Shown: positions 43,194-51,087 of the stretch, one piece after another
Numbering within the stretch: position 1 is the first letter of the stretch
Layout: the number at the start of each line of letters is the position of its first letter
NCBI GenBank assembly: GCA_041906465.1
Contig: JAYRJE010000003.1
Location: 248,001 to 312,000 of the forward strand
Reading direction: 5' to 3'
Source: Didemnitutus sp041906465
GTDB lineage: Bacteria > Verrucomicrobiota > Verrucomicrobiia > Opitutales > Opitutaceae
DNA: 64,000 nucleotides
The notes under the pieces: model-generated
The model's database searches: none
The model's input: only the letters and a program-made list of their open reading frames with translations
Told to the model about the DNA's origin: nothing
Program-made: the position numbers and the translations under genes

Positions 43194-43776
43194 CACGTCA
43201 CTCCAGGATCTGGAAAACGAACTGAAGGCGCTGCGCCCGCGGCGTCCGTCCGTTCTGCTCCGCGCCCGGGTGGAGCATGAACTTTCGCAAGCAGCTGACG
43301 CTGCTCCCGCCGCTTCCGCGGCCAAGTCCGCCGCGCCGCGCTACTCGTCCGCGACCACGCTCCGTTCCTGGAAATGGTTCAGCTGGCAAATGGCGGCGGC
43401 CGCGAGCGTGGCCCTGGCGGTTTCGCTCGGAGTCTGGCGGTGGCAAAGCGCTGAATCGACGGCTCCCGCCGCGCCGGAGCAGGTGCTGGCGAAAAACGCG
43501 ATCGCACCTGCGGAGGAGGCCCCGGTCGCGGCCGAGCCGCCCCTTGCGTCGCGCGCGCTCGCCGCGCGCGACAGCTATCGTCCCGTGAAAGCCGTCAACG
43601 TCCTCTACGATTTGCAGGATGAGGGCCCCGTCTTGCTCGAGGACAACACACCCGCGCGCCGCGTGCGTGCACGCTATGTCGACACCTACACCTGGAAGAA
43701 TCCAGCCACGAACGCCTCGCTCAAATGGAGCGTGCCACGCGACGAAGTGCGCGTGATGCCCGCCCGCTTCCAGTGA
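43186..43776 (+). CDS. putative anti-sigma factor, single-pass membrane protein
   Basis: A 196-residue protein. The cytoplasmic N-terminus (about 1-65) contains a short helix (LQDLENELKALRPRRPSVLL), then one TM (about 68-84) and a periplasmic Ala/Pro-rich region with a beta segment (ARYVDTYTWKNPATNASLKWSVPRDEVRVMPARFQ). This topology and its 8-base overlap with the ECF sigma gene fit an anti-sigma role, though no zinc-binding ZAS motif is present. The next gene, an exported PDZ protein, could be part of the same signalling or target set. Confidence 0.65.
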   Translation: MDDTSLQDLENELKALRPRRPSVLLRARVEHELSQAADAAPAASAAKSAAPRYSSATTLRSWKWFSWQMAAAASVALAVSLGVWRWQSAESTAPAAPEQVLAKNAIAPAEEAPVAAEPPLASRALAARDSYRPVKAVNVLYDLQDEGPVLLEDNTPARRVRARYVDTYTWKNPATNASLKWSVPRDEVRVMPARFQ

Positions 43777-43796
43777 ACTCAACCGCCCCTTCCCTT

Positions 43797-44798
43797 ATGA
43801 AATCCAAACTGATCTTCCCGCTCCTCGCTCTCGCTTTTGTTTCCGTCGCCAGCGTGCGCGCAGCCGACATGCCGCCGGTGGCGCCCGAGCACAAAGTGGA
43901 GAAGAAAGCGCACGCCATCGTCGTCAGACACGGCGCCGAGGACACGCGTGAAAAGGAGACCGTCACCTACCTCGGGGTGGAGACTGGACCGGTCCCCGAG
44001 GTGCTGGCCGAACACCTCGGCCTGCCGCAAGGCTTCGGCCTTACCATTCGCTCGGTAGCGAAGGACAGTCCCGCCTCGGCGGTCCTGCAAAAGAACGATG
44101 TGCTCCGCAAACTCGCCGACCAAGACCTCGTCGACCCGCGCCAGCTCAGCGTGCTCATTCGCGCGAGAAAGCCCGGCGACACCGTGAAGCTGACGATCGT
44201 GCGCGCCGGCAAGGAGCAGGTCGTCACGGCCACGCTGGGCGAGCGCGAGGTGCCGAAAATGTGGGATTTCGCCGAGCGCGCGGACGGCATGACCGGCTTC
44301 CGTCATTTGAGCGAAGAAGGACCGACCATCGAGCGTCTCCGCGAGTTGCCCGGCATCGCGCGCGATGAACTCAACGACGTGCTGCGCATCATCGGGCGCG
44401 AGCGCGGCAACTGGTTCGGTGGCAGCCCGCGCGTGCACGTCTTCAAACGCCACGGTGGCGGCTCCTCGTTACTGAACATGGCCGAAGGCAACTTCGCCTA
44501 CTCCGACGACGAAGGCTCGATCGAGATCGCCGCCGCCACGGGCCAGCGCGAGCTCACCGTCAAGGACGCGAAGGGCAACGTCACTTTCAAAGGGCGGATC
44601 AACACCGACGAGGAGCGCGACAAGCTGCCGGCGGAAGTGAAGAAACGCCTCGGCAAAATCGATTCCGCCACGATCGACTTCCAAGCCGACGATTCCCTCG
44701 AGCAGGAAGGCGCCGCGGTGAAGCCCGACAAGACCAAGACCAGCCGCGAACTCGATCGCGAGAGCGGTCGCAGCGTGCGGCACACGCTGCGCTTCTAG
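43797..44798 (+). CDS. exported PDZ-domain protein
   Basis: A 333-residue protein from ATG 43797 with a signal peptide (MKSKLIFPLLALAFVSVASV, cleaved near RAA). One PDZ domain (about 65-145) includes GFGLTIRSVAKDSPASAVLQKNDVL and ARKPGDTVKLTIVRAGKEQ. There is no protease domain. The C-terminal half contains a beta-rich stretch (SDDEGSIEIAAATGQRELTVKDAKGNVTFKGRI). It lies 20 bases past the anti-sigma-like gene and probably belongs to that operon, perhaps sensing unfolded or misassembled envelope proteins. Confidence 0.8.
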   Translation: MKSKLIFPLLALAFVSVASVRAADMPPVAPEHKVEKKAHAIVVRHGAEDTREKETVTYLGVETGPVPEVLAEHLGLPQGFGLTIRSVAKDSPASAVLQKNDVLRKLADQDLVDPRQLSVLIRARKPGDTVKLTIVRAGKEQVVTATLGEREVPKMWDFAERADGMTGFRHLSEEGPTIERLRELPGIARDELNDVLRIIGRERGNWFGGSPRVHVFKRHGGGSSLLNMAEGNFAYSDDEGSIEIAAATGQRELTVKDAKGNVTFKGRINTDEERDKLPAEVKKRLGKIDSATIDFQADDSLEQEGAAVKPDKTKTSRELDRESGRSVRHTLRF

Positions 44799-44845
44799 AC
44801 GATTTCGGCGCGAGTGGTGTCTCGCGCCGATGGTGTGAAACGAAT

Positions 44846-44877
44846 CGAGGCCGTCCGCGTGTTGCTGGACGGCCTCG
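44846..44877. terminator. hairpin between convergent genes
   Basis: An 11-bp perfect stem (44846-44856 / 44867-44877) with a 10-base loop, placed between the stops of the PDZ and DUF4199 genes. Only short T-runs follow, so it may act bidirectionally but weakly. Confidence 0.5.
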
Positions 44878-44904
44878 CTCGTTGGCGGAGAGTTGTTGCG
44901 TCGC

Positions 44905-45432
44905 TCACATCGGCGGCAGCTCGGTGCCCGCGGGCGCCGGGCGCTTCAGGAAGATCGACGCGATCAGGCCGACGATCGTGCTGAAAAGCGTGGAGATGAA
45001 AACGGAAGCAATCGCAAACATCACGGGACCGGTGGTCATGCGCATGCCGCGTTCCATCTGCTCGATCTGTGCATCGGGAACGCCCTTCGCCATATTTTGG
45101 GCCTTCGTGAATTCGATGAGGTAGTCGACGAAGTTCGGATTGATGAACTTGAAATGGATGAAGGCATACAGACCACTGATGAGACCGGCGTAGAGGCCGA
45201 TCATCGCCGACGATCCCACCCCTCGGCCGTAGGTGAGGGATTTGGTTGGCGAATCCTCGCGCACCGCACGGATGCCAAGCGTGACGAAGGTGATCGTCAC
45301 CACCCAGCTCAGGTATTGGAACCATTGGCCCTGGGCCATGTTCTCGCCCTGATAGCCGAGAAAAAATCCGACGAGCGTCAGCGCGATGTTCGCGAGCGCG
45401 AAATAGATGCCGTAGGTCAGTGTGGTGCTCAT
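44905..45432 (-). CDS. DUF4199 family membrane protein
   Basis: A 175-residue integral membrane protein with four helices (about 7-25, 36-54, 76-95, 135-160). The pattern YGRGVGSSAMIGLYAGLISGLY and the FIHFKFINPNFVDYLIEFTKAQNMAKG segment fit DUF4199, a family mostly seen in Bacteroidota and related groups. Function unknown. It is monocistronic and converges with the PDZ gene. Confidence 0.8.
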   Translation of the reverse strand: MSTTLTYGIYFALANIALTLVGFFLGYQGENMAQGQWFQYLSWVVTITFVTLGIRAVREDSPTKSLTYGRGVGSSAMIGLYAGLISGLYAFIHFKFINPNFVDYLIEFTKAQNMAKGVPDAQIEQMERGMRMTTGPVMFAIASVFISTLFSTIVGLIASIFLKRPAPAGTELPPM

Positions 45433-45528
45433 ACGCGACCGAGCAAAGTGGATTTGCCCGGCGCGTTCAATCCACTAGGGACAAACGGCTCCGCTGCCGG
45501 ACGAGCGGCGGAGCGATGCGATCACCTA

Positions 45529-46320
45529 TTATCCCCGTCGAGGACGCGTCCCAAGCCGCCGAGAATCGAACCCTCCTCGCGGCCGCCGGCCGGTTTGCGG
45601 CGCCGCGGCGACGATGCGGCCGGCGAGGCGCGAGAAGGGGAGCGATTGCAGCCACACTTTGCCGGGGCCACGCAGGCGCGCGAAGAAGAGACCTTCGCCA
45701 CCGAACAGCGCGGATTTGATGCCGCCGACGAACTCGATGTCGTAGTCCACGCTCGGCTGCAGCGCGACCAGGCAGCCCGTGTCGACACGCAGGCCCTCGC
45801 CCGGCGCGAGCACGCGTTCGTAGAGCGTGCCGCCCGCGTGCACGAACGCGAGCCCGTCGCCGCGGAGGCGTTGCATGATGAACCCCTCGCCGCCGAACAG
45901 GCCGACGCCGATACGTTTTTGAAACGCGATGCCGATCGTCACGCCTTTTGCTGCGCACAGGAATGAGTCCTTCTGCGCGATGATCTCGCCGCCCATTTCG
46001 CCGAGGTGCATCGGCATGATTTTGCCCGGATACGGCGCACCAAACGCGACGCGGCGCTTTTGTGCGGAGCGATTGCCGTAGACCGTCATGAAAAGCGATT
46101 CGCCCGTGAGAATGCGCGTGCCCGCGCCGAGCAGCGAGCCGAGGAAGCCGCGGTTTTGTTGCGAGCCGTCGCCGAAGATCGTCTCCATCTCGATGCCGTC
46201 GTCCATGAACATCATGGAGCCGGCCTCGGCGATCACCGCTTCGTTGGGGTCGAGCTCAACTTCGACGAACTGCATGTCGTCGCCGCTGATGCGATAGTCG
46301 ATCACGTGCATTGGATTCAT
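45529..46320 (-). CDS. AIM24/TIGR00266 family protein
   Basis: A 263-residue protein from ATG 46320. The TIGR00266 core is clear: YRISGDDMQFVEVELDPNEAVIAEAGSMMFMDDGIEMET at the N-terminus, FGGEGFIMQRLRGDGLAFVHAGGT in the middle and FVGGIKSALFGGEGLFFARLRGPGKVWLQSLPFSRLAGRI near the end. The fold is a tryptophan-RNA-binding-attenuator-like beta-barrel trimer; the biological role is unknown. A basic, Arg/Gly-rich tail of ~25 residues follows the domain. It is the last gene before the accessory island. Confidence 0.88.
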   Translation of the reverse strand: MNPMHVIDYRISGDDMQFVEVELDPNEAVIAEAGSMMFMDDGIEMETIFGDGSQQNRGFLGSLLGAGTRILTGESLFMTVYGNRSAQKRRVAFGAPYPGKIMPMHLGEMGGEIIAQKDSFLCAAKGVTIGIAFQKRIGVGLFGGEGFIMQRLRGDGLAFVHAGGTLYERVLAPGEGLRVDTGCLVALQPSVDYDIEFVGGIKSALFGGEGLFFARLRGPGKVWLQSLPFSRLAGRIVAAAPQTGRRPRGGFDSRRLGTRPRRG

Positions 46321-46840
46321 GGCGAGAGGACCCGCAGCGTTGCAGAAAAGTCGCGTGCGCCGAGGTTGAATTTGCGCGCGGTTTTCCACCCACGCCGTGT
46401 GGCGGGTGTGCCTGCGAATGTGCTCTGGCCCCGGGCGAGGCAGCAGATGTTTTTCGGGTGCCATCGGGAAGTCGGGTGGCCGTTGTCTGACGCAGCGAAG
46501 TTCCCTACGCTCTGACAAACAGGATTCAGAGCGAGATAAGAATCTCGCTCGGTTATCCGTAGTGAACTTTATACGCACTGATTCGGGAGGTAATGTTCAC
46601 TACGCGACGGACTGGGCCGCCAGCGACCGTAACAAGCCCGCGTGACCTCCTTGAAGTGCTGTAAACTTGCGGGTGAGATTTTGCTATGGGCTCACAGGTA
46701 GTAGTGTCGGAAAACCGCGTTGGGCGACGGAGCCCGGCAGGGATAGGACAGTAGTCGTCCCACCCTTTGCTGTAACGTTAGCCAGATGAAGCGGAGGACC
46801 AGTTGGGTTGCGACCGGACAGGCGCTTCGCCGCGATCACG
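46321..46840. other. left border of the accessory island, structured non-coding DNA
   Basis: No gene is seen. Two adjacent inverted repeats lie at 46529-46550 (8-bp stem, GAGCGAGA…TCTCGCTC) and 46558-46604 (10-bp perfect arms CGTAGTGAAC / GTTCACTACG, 27-base loop). The GGAC…GTCC motif at 46746-46765 follows. Base composition drops in GC from about 46500. The inverted repeats could be the end of a mobile unit. Confidence 0.45.
46746..46765 (+). promoter_or_regulatory. shared upstream motif, copy 1
   Basis: GGAC-N-GT-N-GTCGTCC-N-ACCC. The same 20-base motif (17 matches) lies at 47333-47352. Each copy is followed 19-20 bases later by ATGAAG. The GGAC/GTCC arms can pair, so it may be an RNA hairpin or operator common to the small island genes. 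Confidence 0.45.
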
Positions 46841-47197
46841 ATGACTATTGTTCATTCACTTCCACCACTCGTTTACCTCGAGAAAATTGCCGCGAGAGAA
46901 GGCGGGATCTTCCCGCCAGGCGAAGCCGCTGCATATCCCTACGGTTTGGCGAACAACGCAGCATCGCTACCGGTCCACTACACCATGGTAGGTTGGATGA
47001 TCGGGACACCACGCATCGGGCAGTGTCTCCTTCTTCTCCGAATCAGCCGAAATAACGTTCACTGTATGGGCGTCTTCAGATCCTCGCCTGTGATGGCCGT
47101 CCAGCAGGATTTCTTTTGGACTCAAAATTCTGTCTACCGCTGGCGCGATATCCGCGCCAATGAAGCTGACGCGCTTCGCACTCTCGACCGGAATTGA
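46841..47197 (+). CDS. hypothetical small protein with T-x-N-S-x-Y-x-W C-terminus
   Basis: A 118-residue protein from ATG 46841 (TTG 46808 is possible). The second half reads as a small beta-barrel (GWMIGTPRIGQCLLLLRISRNNVHCMGVFRSSPVMAV) ending in WTQNSVYRW, a pattern I associate with short unnamed proteins but cannot name. No signal peptide or catalytic motif. It stands at the left of the island, after a motif shared with the next plus-strand gene. Confidence 0.5.
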   Translation: MTIVHSLPPLVYLEKIAAREGGIFPPGEAAAYPYGLANNAASLPVHYTMVGWMIGTPRIGQCLLLLRISRNNVHCMGVFRSSPVMAVQQDFFWTQNSVYRWRDIRANEADALRTLDRN

Positions 47198-47332
47198 AAT
47201 CAATGGCGGGTGCGTTCGTTACCATTTCCCAGGCGGCTATTCGGTGCCGCGACGCAGGCGTTGCGCGTCCGAGACGTGCTCCCGCCAACCAGCCTAGCCC
47301 TGCCCGAGTGTTCTATTTTTTTGGGGAGGGTC

Positions 47333-47352
47333 GGACCGTTGTCGTCCTACCC
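47333..47352 (+). promoter_or_regulatory. shared upstream motif, copy 2
   Basis: Second copy of the GGAC…GTCC motif of 46746-46765, ending 19 bases before ATG 47372. Confidence 0.45.
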
Positions 47353-47371
47353 GTGTTGCTAGGTTGATTGC

Positions 47372-47839
47372 ATGAAGACCGGTAACGCTCCCCAAAAAAC
47401 GAGGACTTTCCGAACCCCGCCCAAGAGGGGAATCGCCGACCGTTTCGAGTTCTTCCGGACAGTGTTTCTTGAAAGCGGGCTAAGCTACGGCCGGAGCTTC
47501 GGCAGCAAGAGCGGATATGCGCGCGACCATAGCGGGCGATTCTACTTAGCGAACGCCTCCGTATTTACCCGAGATCGCAGGCGCGTGTGGACGGGCGACT
47601 TGGACCTCGCGATAGAAGACGACCTACGCGGTCTGATTGCCGCTTCCCGTCGGTTGAACCGGAAGCTATTCATTTTTCGAGAACGGAGCGAAGAGGACCT
47701 CCGGTCGGCGCCGTCGGAGTGGTTCACAGAAAACACGGTGGTTACGGTGTGGCGCGGCAAAGTCGTCACGGCCGGCCACACAACGCGCATCCATGGGCGC
47801 CTCGAGCAGATCCTCGCACGATCTTCCCAACCGCGATGA
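47372..47839 (+). CDS. hypothetical island protein with GDLDL motif
   Basis: A 155-residue soluble protein. The central part (GRFYLANASVFTRDRRRVWTGDLDLAIEDDLRGLIAASRRLNRKLFIFRE) shows alternating strands and a W-x-GDLDL motif followed by a helix, which recurs in unnamed small proteins as I recall; no function known. The N-terminus is basic. Its TGA overlaps the next gene's ATG by four bases, so the two are translationally coupled. Confidence 0.55.
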   Translation: MKTGNAPQKTRTFRTPPKRGIADRFEFFRTVFLESGLSYGRSFGSKSGYARDHSGRFYLANASVFTRDRRRVWTGDLDLAIEDDLRGLIAASRRLNRKLFIFRERSEEDLRSAPSEWFTENTVVTVWRGKVVTAGHTTRIHGRLEQILARSSQPR

Positions 47840-48066
47840 AGTCTCCCGAATCTACCGAGCCCAAGCGTGATCGGTCGTCGGCCCTCAGTCACTGGGACGA
47901 GGAACGCTTCGCGATGCTGACACGAGTAATCGACGCCGTTACCTACGACCAAGCGCCCGGTATGCGCACCATTATGGTTGCCGAGTATCTTAGCCGGACC
48001 AGCTGGAAAGAGATTTCCATCCTGATGCGCAAACGACGCCGCGTCGGAACGTGCGCCTCAGGCTAG
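47836..48066 (+). CDS. hypothetical 76-residue protein
   Basis: Starts at ATG 47836 within the stop of the preceding gene (ATGA). Contains a helix-rich stretch (HWDEERFAMLTRVIDAVTYDQAPGMRTIMVAEYLSRTSWKEISILM) and a basic tail. No family recognised. Its stop overlaps the stop of the convergent QueC-like gene by four bases. Confidence 0.5.
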   Translation: MKSPESTEPKRDRSSALSHWDEERFAMLTRVIDAVTYDQAPGMRTIMVAEYLSRTSWKEISILMRKRRRVGTCASG

Positions 48067-48683
48067 GGCCGCGCCAGTTCCGCAACAGCCTGTTGGCGCT
48101 TGGTGCATCCCCGGCATCGTCCGCAGGGATATATCGAAATGTGGCAGGAGTGCGTCCAGGCGACCGCGCTCATTGGCATTTCCGCCTTCCGGATCAATTC
48201 CACCGTGGTGAGCCCACGTGCAGGGGCGGAGAGTGACAATGCCCCCTCCTGCGTGAGCAACAGGGAGTTCATCGCGTTCATGAATTCTATCGAATTGTCG
48301 CCGTGCAGCCTGTCGGTCGCGACGGTCCCGATCAGGATGTGCTTTAGACCCAAGGAGATTACCCGCATCGCGCAGAGAGTGATCAAAAGCTGGTTGCGGT
48401 AGGGCCACCACTCCGGGCTGCTCCCGACACTGATTTGCCCGGCACCCGCCATTACGCCGGTGCCGAGGCTACTCAGTTCGGTTTGGATTATCTCAAGGGG
48501 CATCGACAATTCGCTCGCGATCACGGCCGCGGCCCGGTGTTCAGCCTCGGCGGCTCGCTGGCCATAGTTGATGAACACGCCCATCTTCGGCCGGTGCAGG
48601 TAAGCCAGTGCGCTCGAGTCCATCCCCCCGGAAAGAAGAATAGCTGAGATCCCCGGAATCACCGCTTGGTATGTTTGCTCCAT
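48063..48683 (-). CDS. QueC-like PP-loop ATPase (7-cyano-7-deazaguanine synthase family)
   Basis: A 206-residue member of the QueC family, which converts 7-carboxy-7-deazaguanine to preQ0 with ATP and ammonia. The PP-loop is SGGMDSS (18-24), FINYGQ (37-42) and PYRNQLL (94-100) match substrate-binding segments, and the zinc site is C180, C187, C190 and C193. No queD, queE, folE or queF gene is nearby, so it is not a housekeeping queuosine cluster. It ends a four-gene operon and overlaps the kinase-transferase gene by 25 bases. QueC homologues (Cap9) also serve in type IV CBASS. A defence or nucleobase-transfer role is inferred. Confidence 0.85.
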   Translation of the reverse strand: MEQTYQAVIPGISAILLSGGMDSSALAYLHRPKMGVFINYGQRAAEAEHRAAAVIASELSMPLEIIQTELSSLGTGVMAGAGQISVGSSPEWWPYRNQLLITLCAMRVISLGLKHILIGTVATDRLHGDNSIEFMNAMNSLLLTQEGALSLSAPARGLTTVELIRKAEMPMSAVAWTHSCHISIYPCGRCRGCTKRQQAVAELARP

Positions 48684-49885
48684 ACCGCGTGGTAGATGGC
48701 CGACCCGAGGTCCGAAAATATCCTGCAGCCACTCCCCGAGAGCATGGTTTCATGATGGACCGTGCTCGGTTCGGACCTGAAGCAGATCACCGGAATGCCA
48801 TTTTTCCTAGCATAGCCTATCTCGAAGATCGTGCCCGGGTCATGGCCGTCAATGAGCGCGAAAACCACGTCTGCACGCGCCAGTCCCACCAAGTCCTCCT
48901 TCGCTACCGCAACGGTGGAATGCCTGGCCAATCCAACATCATGGTAGGGAGAAAATACCTCGGCGCCGAAGGCCCGCAGAATCTCTCGCACTTGCGTGAC
49001 CCACCACAGCTGCGGGATAGTGAAGAACGGTCCGGCCAGATACACCAACGACCGCTGGCGGGTGCCCGGAAGCACGCGGCGGTAGTCCGCGGTAGCCTTA
49101 GGCAGAGGGAAGGTTTGAGTGTCGCACCAGATTGCGGTTGCCAGTGAAGCGGCGCGTGCTGCCTCCGCCGGCCCGCGCCCGTCCACCAGCCATCTCTTCG
49201 CGAAAATGGCCGAGAACACGTCACCCGAGCCGATCAGGAAAGTCTGCTTTCCAACAAATACCGGGATGTCGGTGAACTTGCCGTCAGCGAAGACGACCGC
49301 ACCACGCGGGCCGTCCTTCACCACCACTACCGACGCGGCGTCGGAGCGCTTCAGGGCTCGCGCACTTCGCCGGGGATTGTCGATGCCAGTCAGCACCCGC
49401 GCTTCTTCGCGATTCAAGACAAGGGCCAAACGACGTGACGCTGTGCCTAACTCCGAAAAGTGCCGGGGATTGCCCGGGGATTGAGGATCATAAACCACGT
49501 CCCGCGCCGTGATCGACAGGCGTGAGTCCACCATGCCGTAGATCAACATCCTCGTCGCCGAAGCGGAAATCGTCGGTTGATCCGCCGCCGGGGCAGGTGA
49601 CAGATGGCCGCCGGACAGTGGATGCAGATACGAAAAGCAATGCGGGTGGGCTCCCTCAACGGCGTCGATCGTGAAGCCGTAGACGGCTGCTTTCATTTCG
49701 GCGGGCAGTCGCAAGGAAGAATGGAGCGCGGTCCGAAAAGTGACCTTCGCGCCAGAAGTCGCGAGGGCACAAGCCCCCCTCAATCCCGAGCCATACACCT
49801 CGTCAAAGGCAGGGAAGGCGCACTGCTCCTTGTAGGTGCCCCCGACAACAGTCAGGCCGGATTTGGAATTACGCGCACTCTGCAT
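48659..49885 (-). CDS. PfkB-family kinase fused to nucleoside 2-deoxyribosyltransferase
   Basis: A 408-residue two-domain enzyme. Residues about 10-275 are a PfkB/ribokinase-type sugar or nucleoside kinase: NxxE motif N158-R-E-E161 for Mg2+ and the anion-hole/catalytic GSGD motif at 219-222. Residues about 279-408 are a nucleoside 2-deoxyribosyltransferase-like domain: YLAGPFF (282-288), DVVFALIDGHDPGTIFEIGYA (339-359) with nucleophile Glu E355. The fusion implies handling of a (deoxy)ribonucleoside: phosphorylation of a sugar or nucleoside joined to glycosidic-bond cleavage or base exchange. It overlaps the poly-Gly gene by 34 bases and the QueC-like gene by 25. Confidence 0.85.
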   Translation of the reverse strand: MQSARNSKSGLTVVGGTYKEQCAFPAFDEVYGSGLRGACALATSGAKVTFRTALHSSLRLPAEMKAAVYGFTIDAVEGAHPHCFSYLHPLSGGHLSPAPAADQPTISASATRMLIYGMVDSRLSITARDVVYDPQSPGNPRHFSELGTASRRLALVLNREEARVLTGIDNPRRSARALKRSDAASVVVVKDGPRGAVVFADGKFTDIPVFVGKQTFLIGSGDVFSAIFAKRWLVDGRGPAEAARAASLATAIWCDTQTFPLPKATADYRRVLPGTRQRSLVYLAGPFFTIPQLWWVTQVREILRAFGAEVFSPYHDVGLARHSTVAVAKEDLVGLARADVVFALIDGHDPGTIFEIGYARKNGIPVICFRSEPSTVHHETMLSGSGCRIFSDLGSAIYHAVWSKHTKR

Positions 49886-50217
49886 GAGCCCCCGTGAATC
49901 TCCAGGATGAGAGCCTTGAATTTATACCCGCTCTGCAGGCAATCGAGCAACTGGACGGCCTCTGCGCTGAGGATCGTTCCCACCAGCTTGTCGTCGATGA
50001 CGGCGACTGGCGCAGGCACGCCCTTAAAAACCCAGCGCTTAACGTCGATGACCCAGTTGACCTTGAGCTGTTTTAGTTGCTCGGGGACGGGGCTGCCGAG
50101 GGCGCAATCGAATTCCAAGCTGCTGCATGGTGAGCCATCACCGCCCGTGTCGCCCGGATCAGGGCGCTTGTAGTCAGAGGGGCCGCCCCCGCCACCACCA
50201 CCTTCAAGTAAGGCCAT
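49852..50217 (-). CDS. small protein with N-terminal poly-glycine tract
   Basis: A 121-residue protein. After MALLE there are seven consecutive Gly, then a Pro/Asp/Gly-rich linker to about residue 28. The rest is a compact beta-rich domain: SLEFDCALGSPVPEQLKQLK, then a region with PAPVAVIDDKLVGTILSA, and AVQLLDCLQSGYKFKALILE ending in GGSCRVRVIP. I have no family name. It is encoded between the glycosylase and the kinase-transferase in one operon (36-base gap upstream, 34-base overlap downstream). A substrate or adaptor role is possible; see findings. Confidence 0.6.
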   Translation of the reverse strand: MALLEGGGGGGGPSDYKRPDPGDTGGDGSPCSSLEFDCALGSPVPEQLKQLKVNWVIDVKRWVFKGVPAPVAVIDDKLVGTILSAEAVQLLDCLQSGYKFKALILEIHGGSCRVRVIPNPA

Positions 50218-50253
50218 GGGGCGAAACTAGGATACCTAAGAGAGTTGTCGAGC

Positions 50254-51063
50254 CTATGCCACCCGCTCCGCGTAACTCCCTTTATAGACTGCGAGGGCCA
50301 TCGAGCCGGCATCCTTTGTCATCCGCCAAATCAAGACATCAAGCCGCCTGGGCTCCTCATTGATGCCGTGAGCGAATTCTAAGAAGCGCTGCTCGAGCGC
50401 GGCGTAGCGCGTAGAGATAGTCTCTTCGCTACCTTGAAAGACCCCCGTAATGGAGCATGCCCGGAATACATGGATGTCGATAATGGCGACCTCGTTTGAG
50501 TGTCTCCAATTTCGCGTGACCCACGAAGCGGTCTTCCACCCAATGCCCTTCATCGAGCGCAGCCACTCGCGGAACTCGAAGTCGCCGGATGGCGGTTCCT
50601 CCTGATCCAGCCGGTCCAGCGCCGCGACCAGGTAGCTCGCTTTCAGGTTTGGAAACCGATACCTTACGGGTGTCGGTTTTCCCGGGATGCACAGGGGCTG
50701 CAAGAGGGCGGCTTCGATATCTGCGTGCCGGCGTTTCGCTCCCGGTGCCAGCAGTCCACGGGCCTGCAGCACGGCGAAGGCCGCTTGGGCCATCTCGGAC
50801 GTGATGCCGTGACCCCCGAGCAGGCACGCCGCTACTTCGTCGTGTAGGGTCTCGCCAGTATCGTAGTCCAAATATGCGTCACTGCTGGCATTCGTTGCAT
50901 ACCACAAACGGCTCTTCCAGAACGCGGGCGAAAAAAACACGCCGGCCTGGCCCCATGTCACTCCCTCTATGCAAGGTGCATCCGGGGCGGGCAGGAGCAG
51001 CGTCCGCGTATTTCCGTTGCGAAGGTCAGTAACCACCTGCATGTATGCGTCAGAATACGACAT
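50254..51063 (-). CDS. OGG-like HhH-GPD DNA glycosylase/lyase
   Basis: A 269-residue protein with a helix-hairpin-helix-GPD core: MKGIGWKTASWVTRNW (171-186) with candidate catalytic lysine K177 and the acid D196 in AIIDIHVF, equivalent to K249 and D268 of human OGG1. The N-terminal part differs from MutY/Nth and there is no iron-sulfur Cys cluster. It resembles the 8-oxoguanine-glycosylase-fold proteins (Cap11 type) of type IV CBASS. It is the first gene of the minus-strand operon and diverges from an XRE regulator with only 24 bases between start codons. Confidence 0.8.
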   Translation of the reverse strand: MSYSDAYMQVVTDLRNGNTRTLLLPAPDAPCIEGVTWGQAGVFFSPAFWKSRLWYATNASSDAYLDYDTGETLHDEVAACLLGGHGITSEMAQAAFAVLQARGLLAPGAKRRHADIEAALLQPLCIPGKPTPVRYRFPNLKASYLVAALDRLDQEEPPSGDFEFREWLRSMKGIGWKTASWVTRNWRHSNEVAIIDIHVFRACSITGVFQGSEETISTRYAALEQRFLEFAHGINEEPRRLDVLIWRMTKDAGSMALAVYKGSYAERVA

Positions 51064-51087
51064 AGTGCATAGATAACAATAGGAAAG

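Noticed and set aside
46680..46800. Possible tRNA gene as island integration site
   Set aside because: No cloverleaf, T-loop GTTCGAATC-type sequence or CCA end could be found.
48063..48683. QueC as part of a housekeeping queuosine operon
   Set aside because: No queD, queE, folE, queF or tgt neighbours and strong overlap with the kinase-transferase gene.
48063..51063. Calling the island a type IV CBASS
   Set aside because: No CD-NTase (cGAS-like) gene and no TGT-like Cap10 in the window; only the QueC-like and OGG-like parts are shared.
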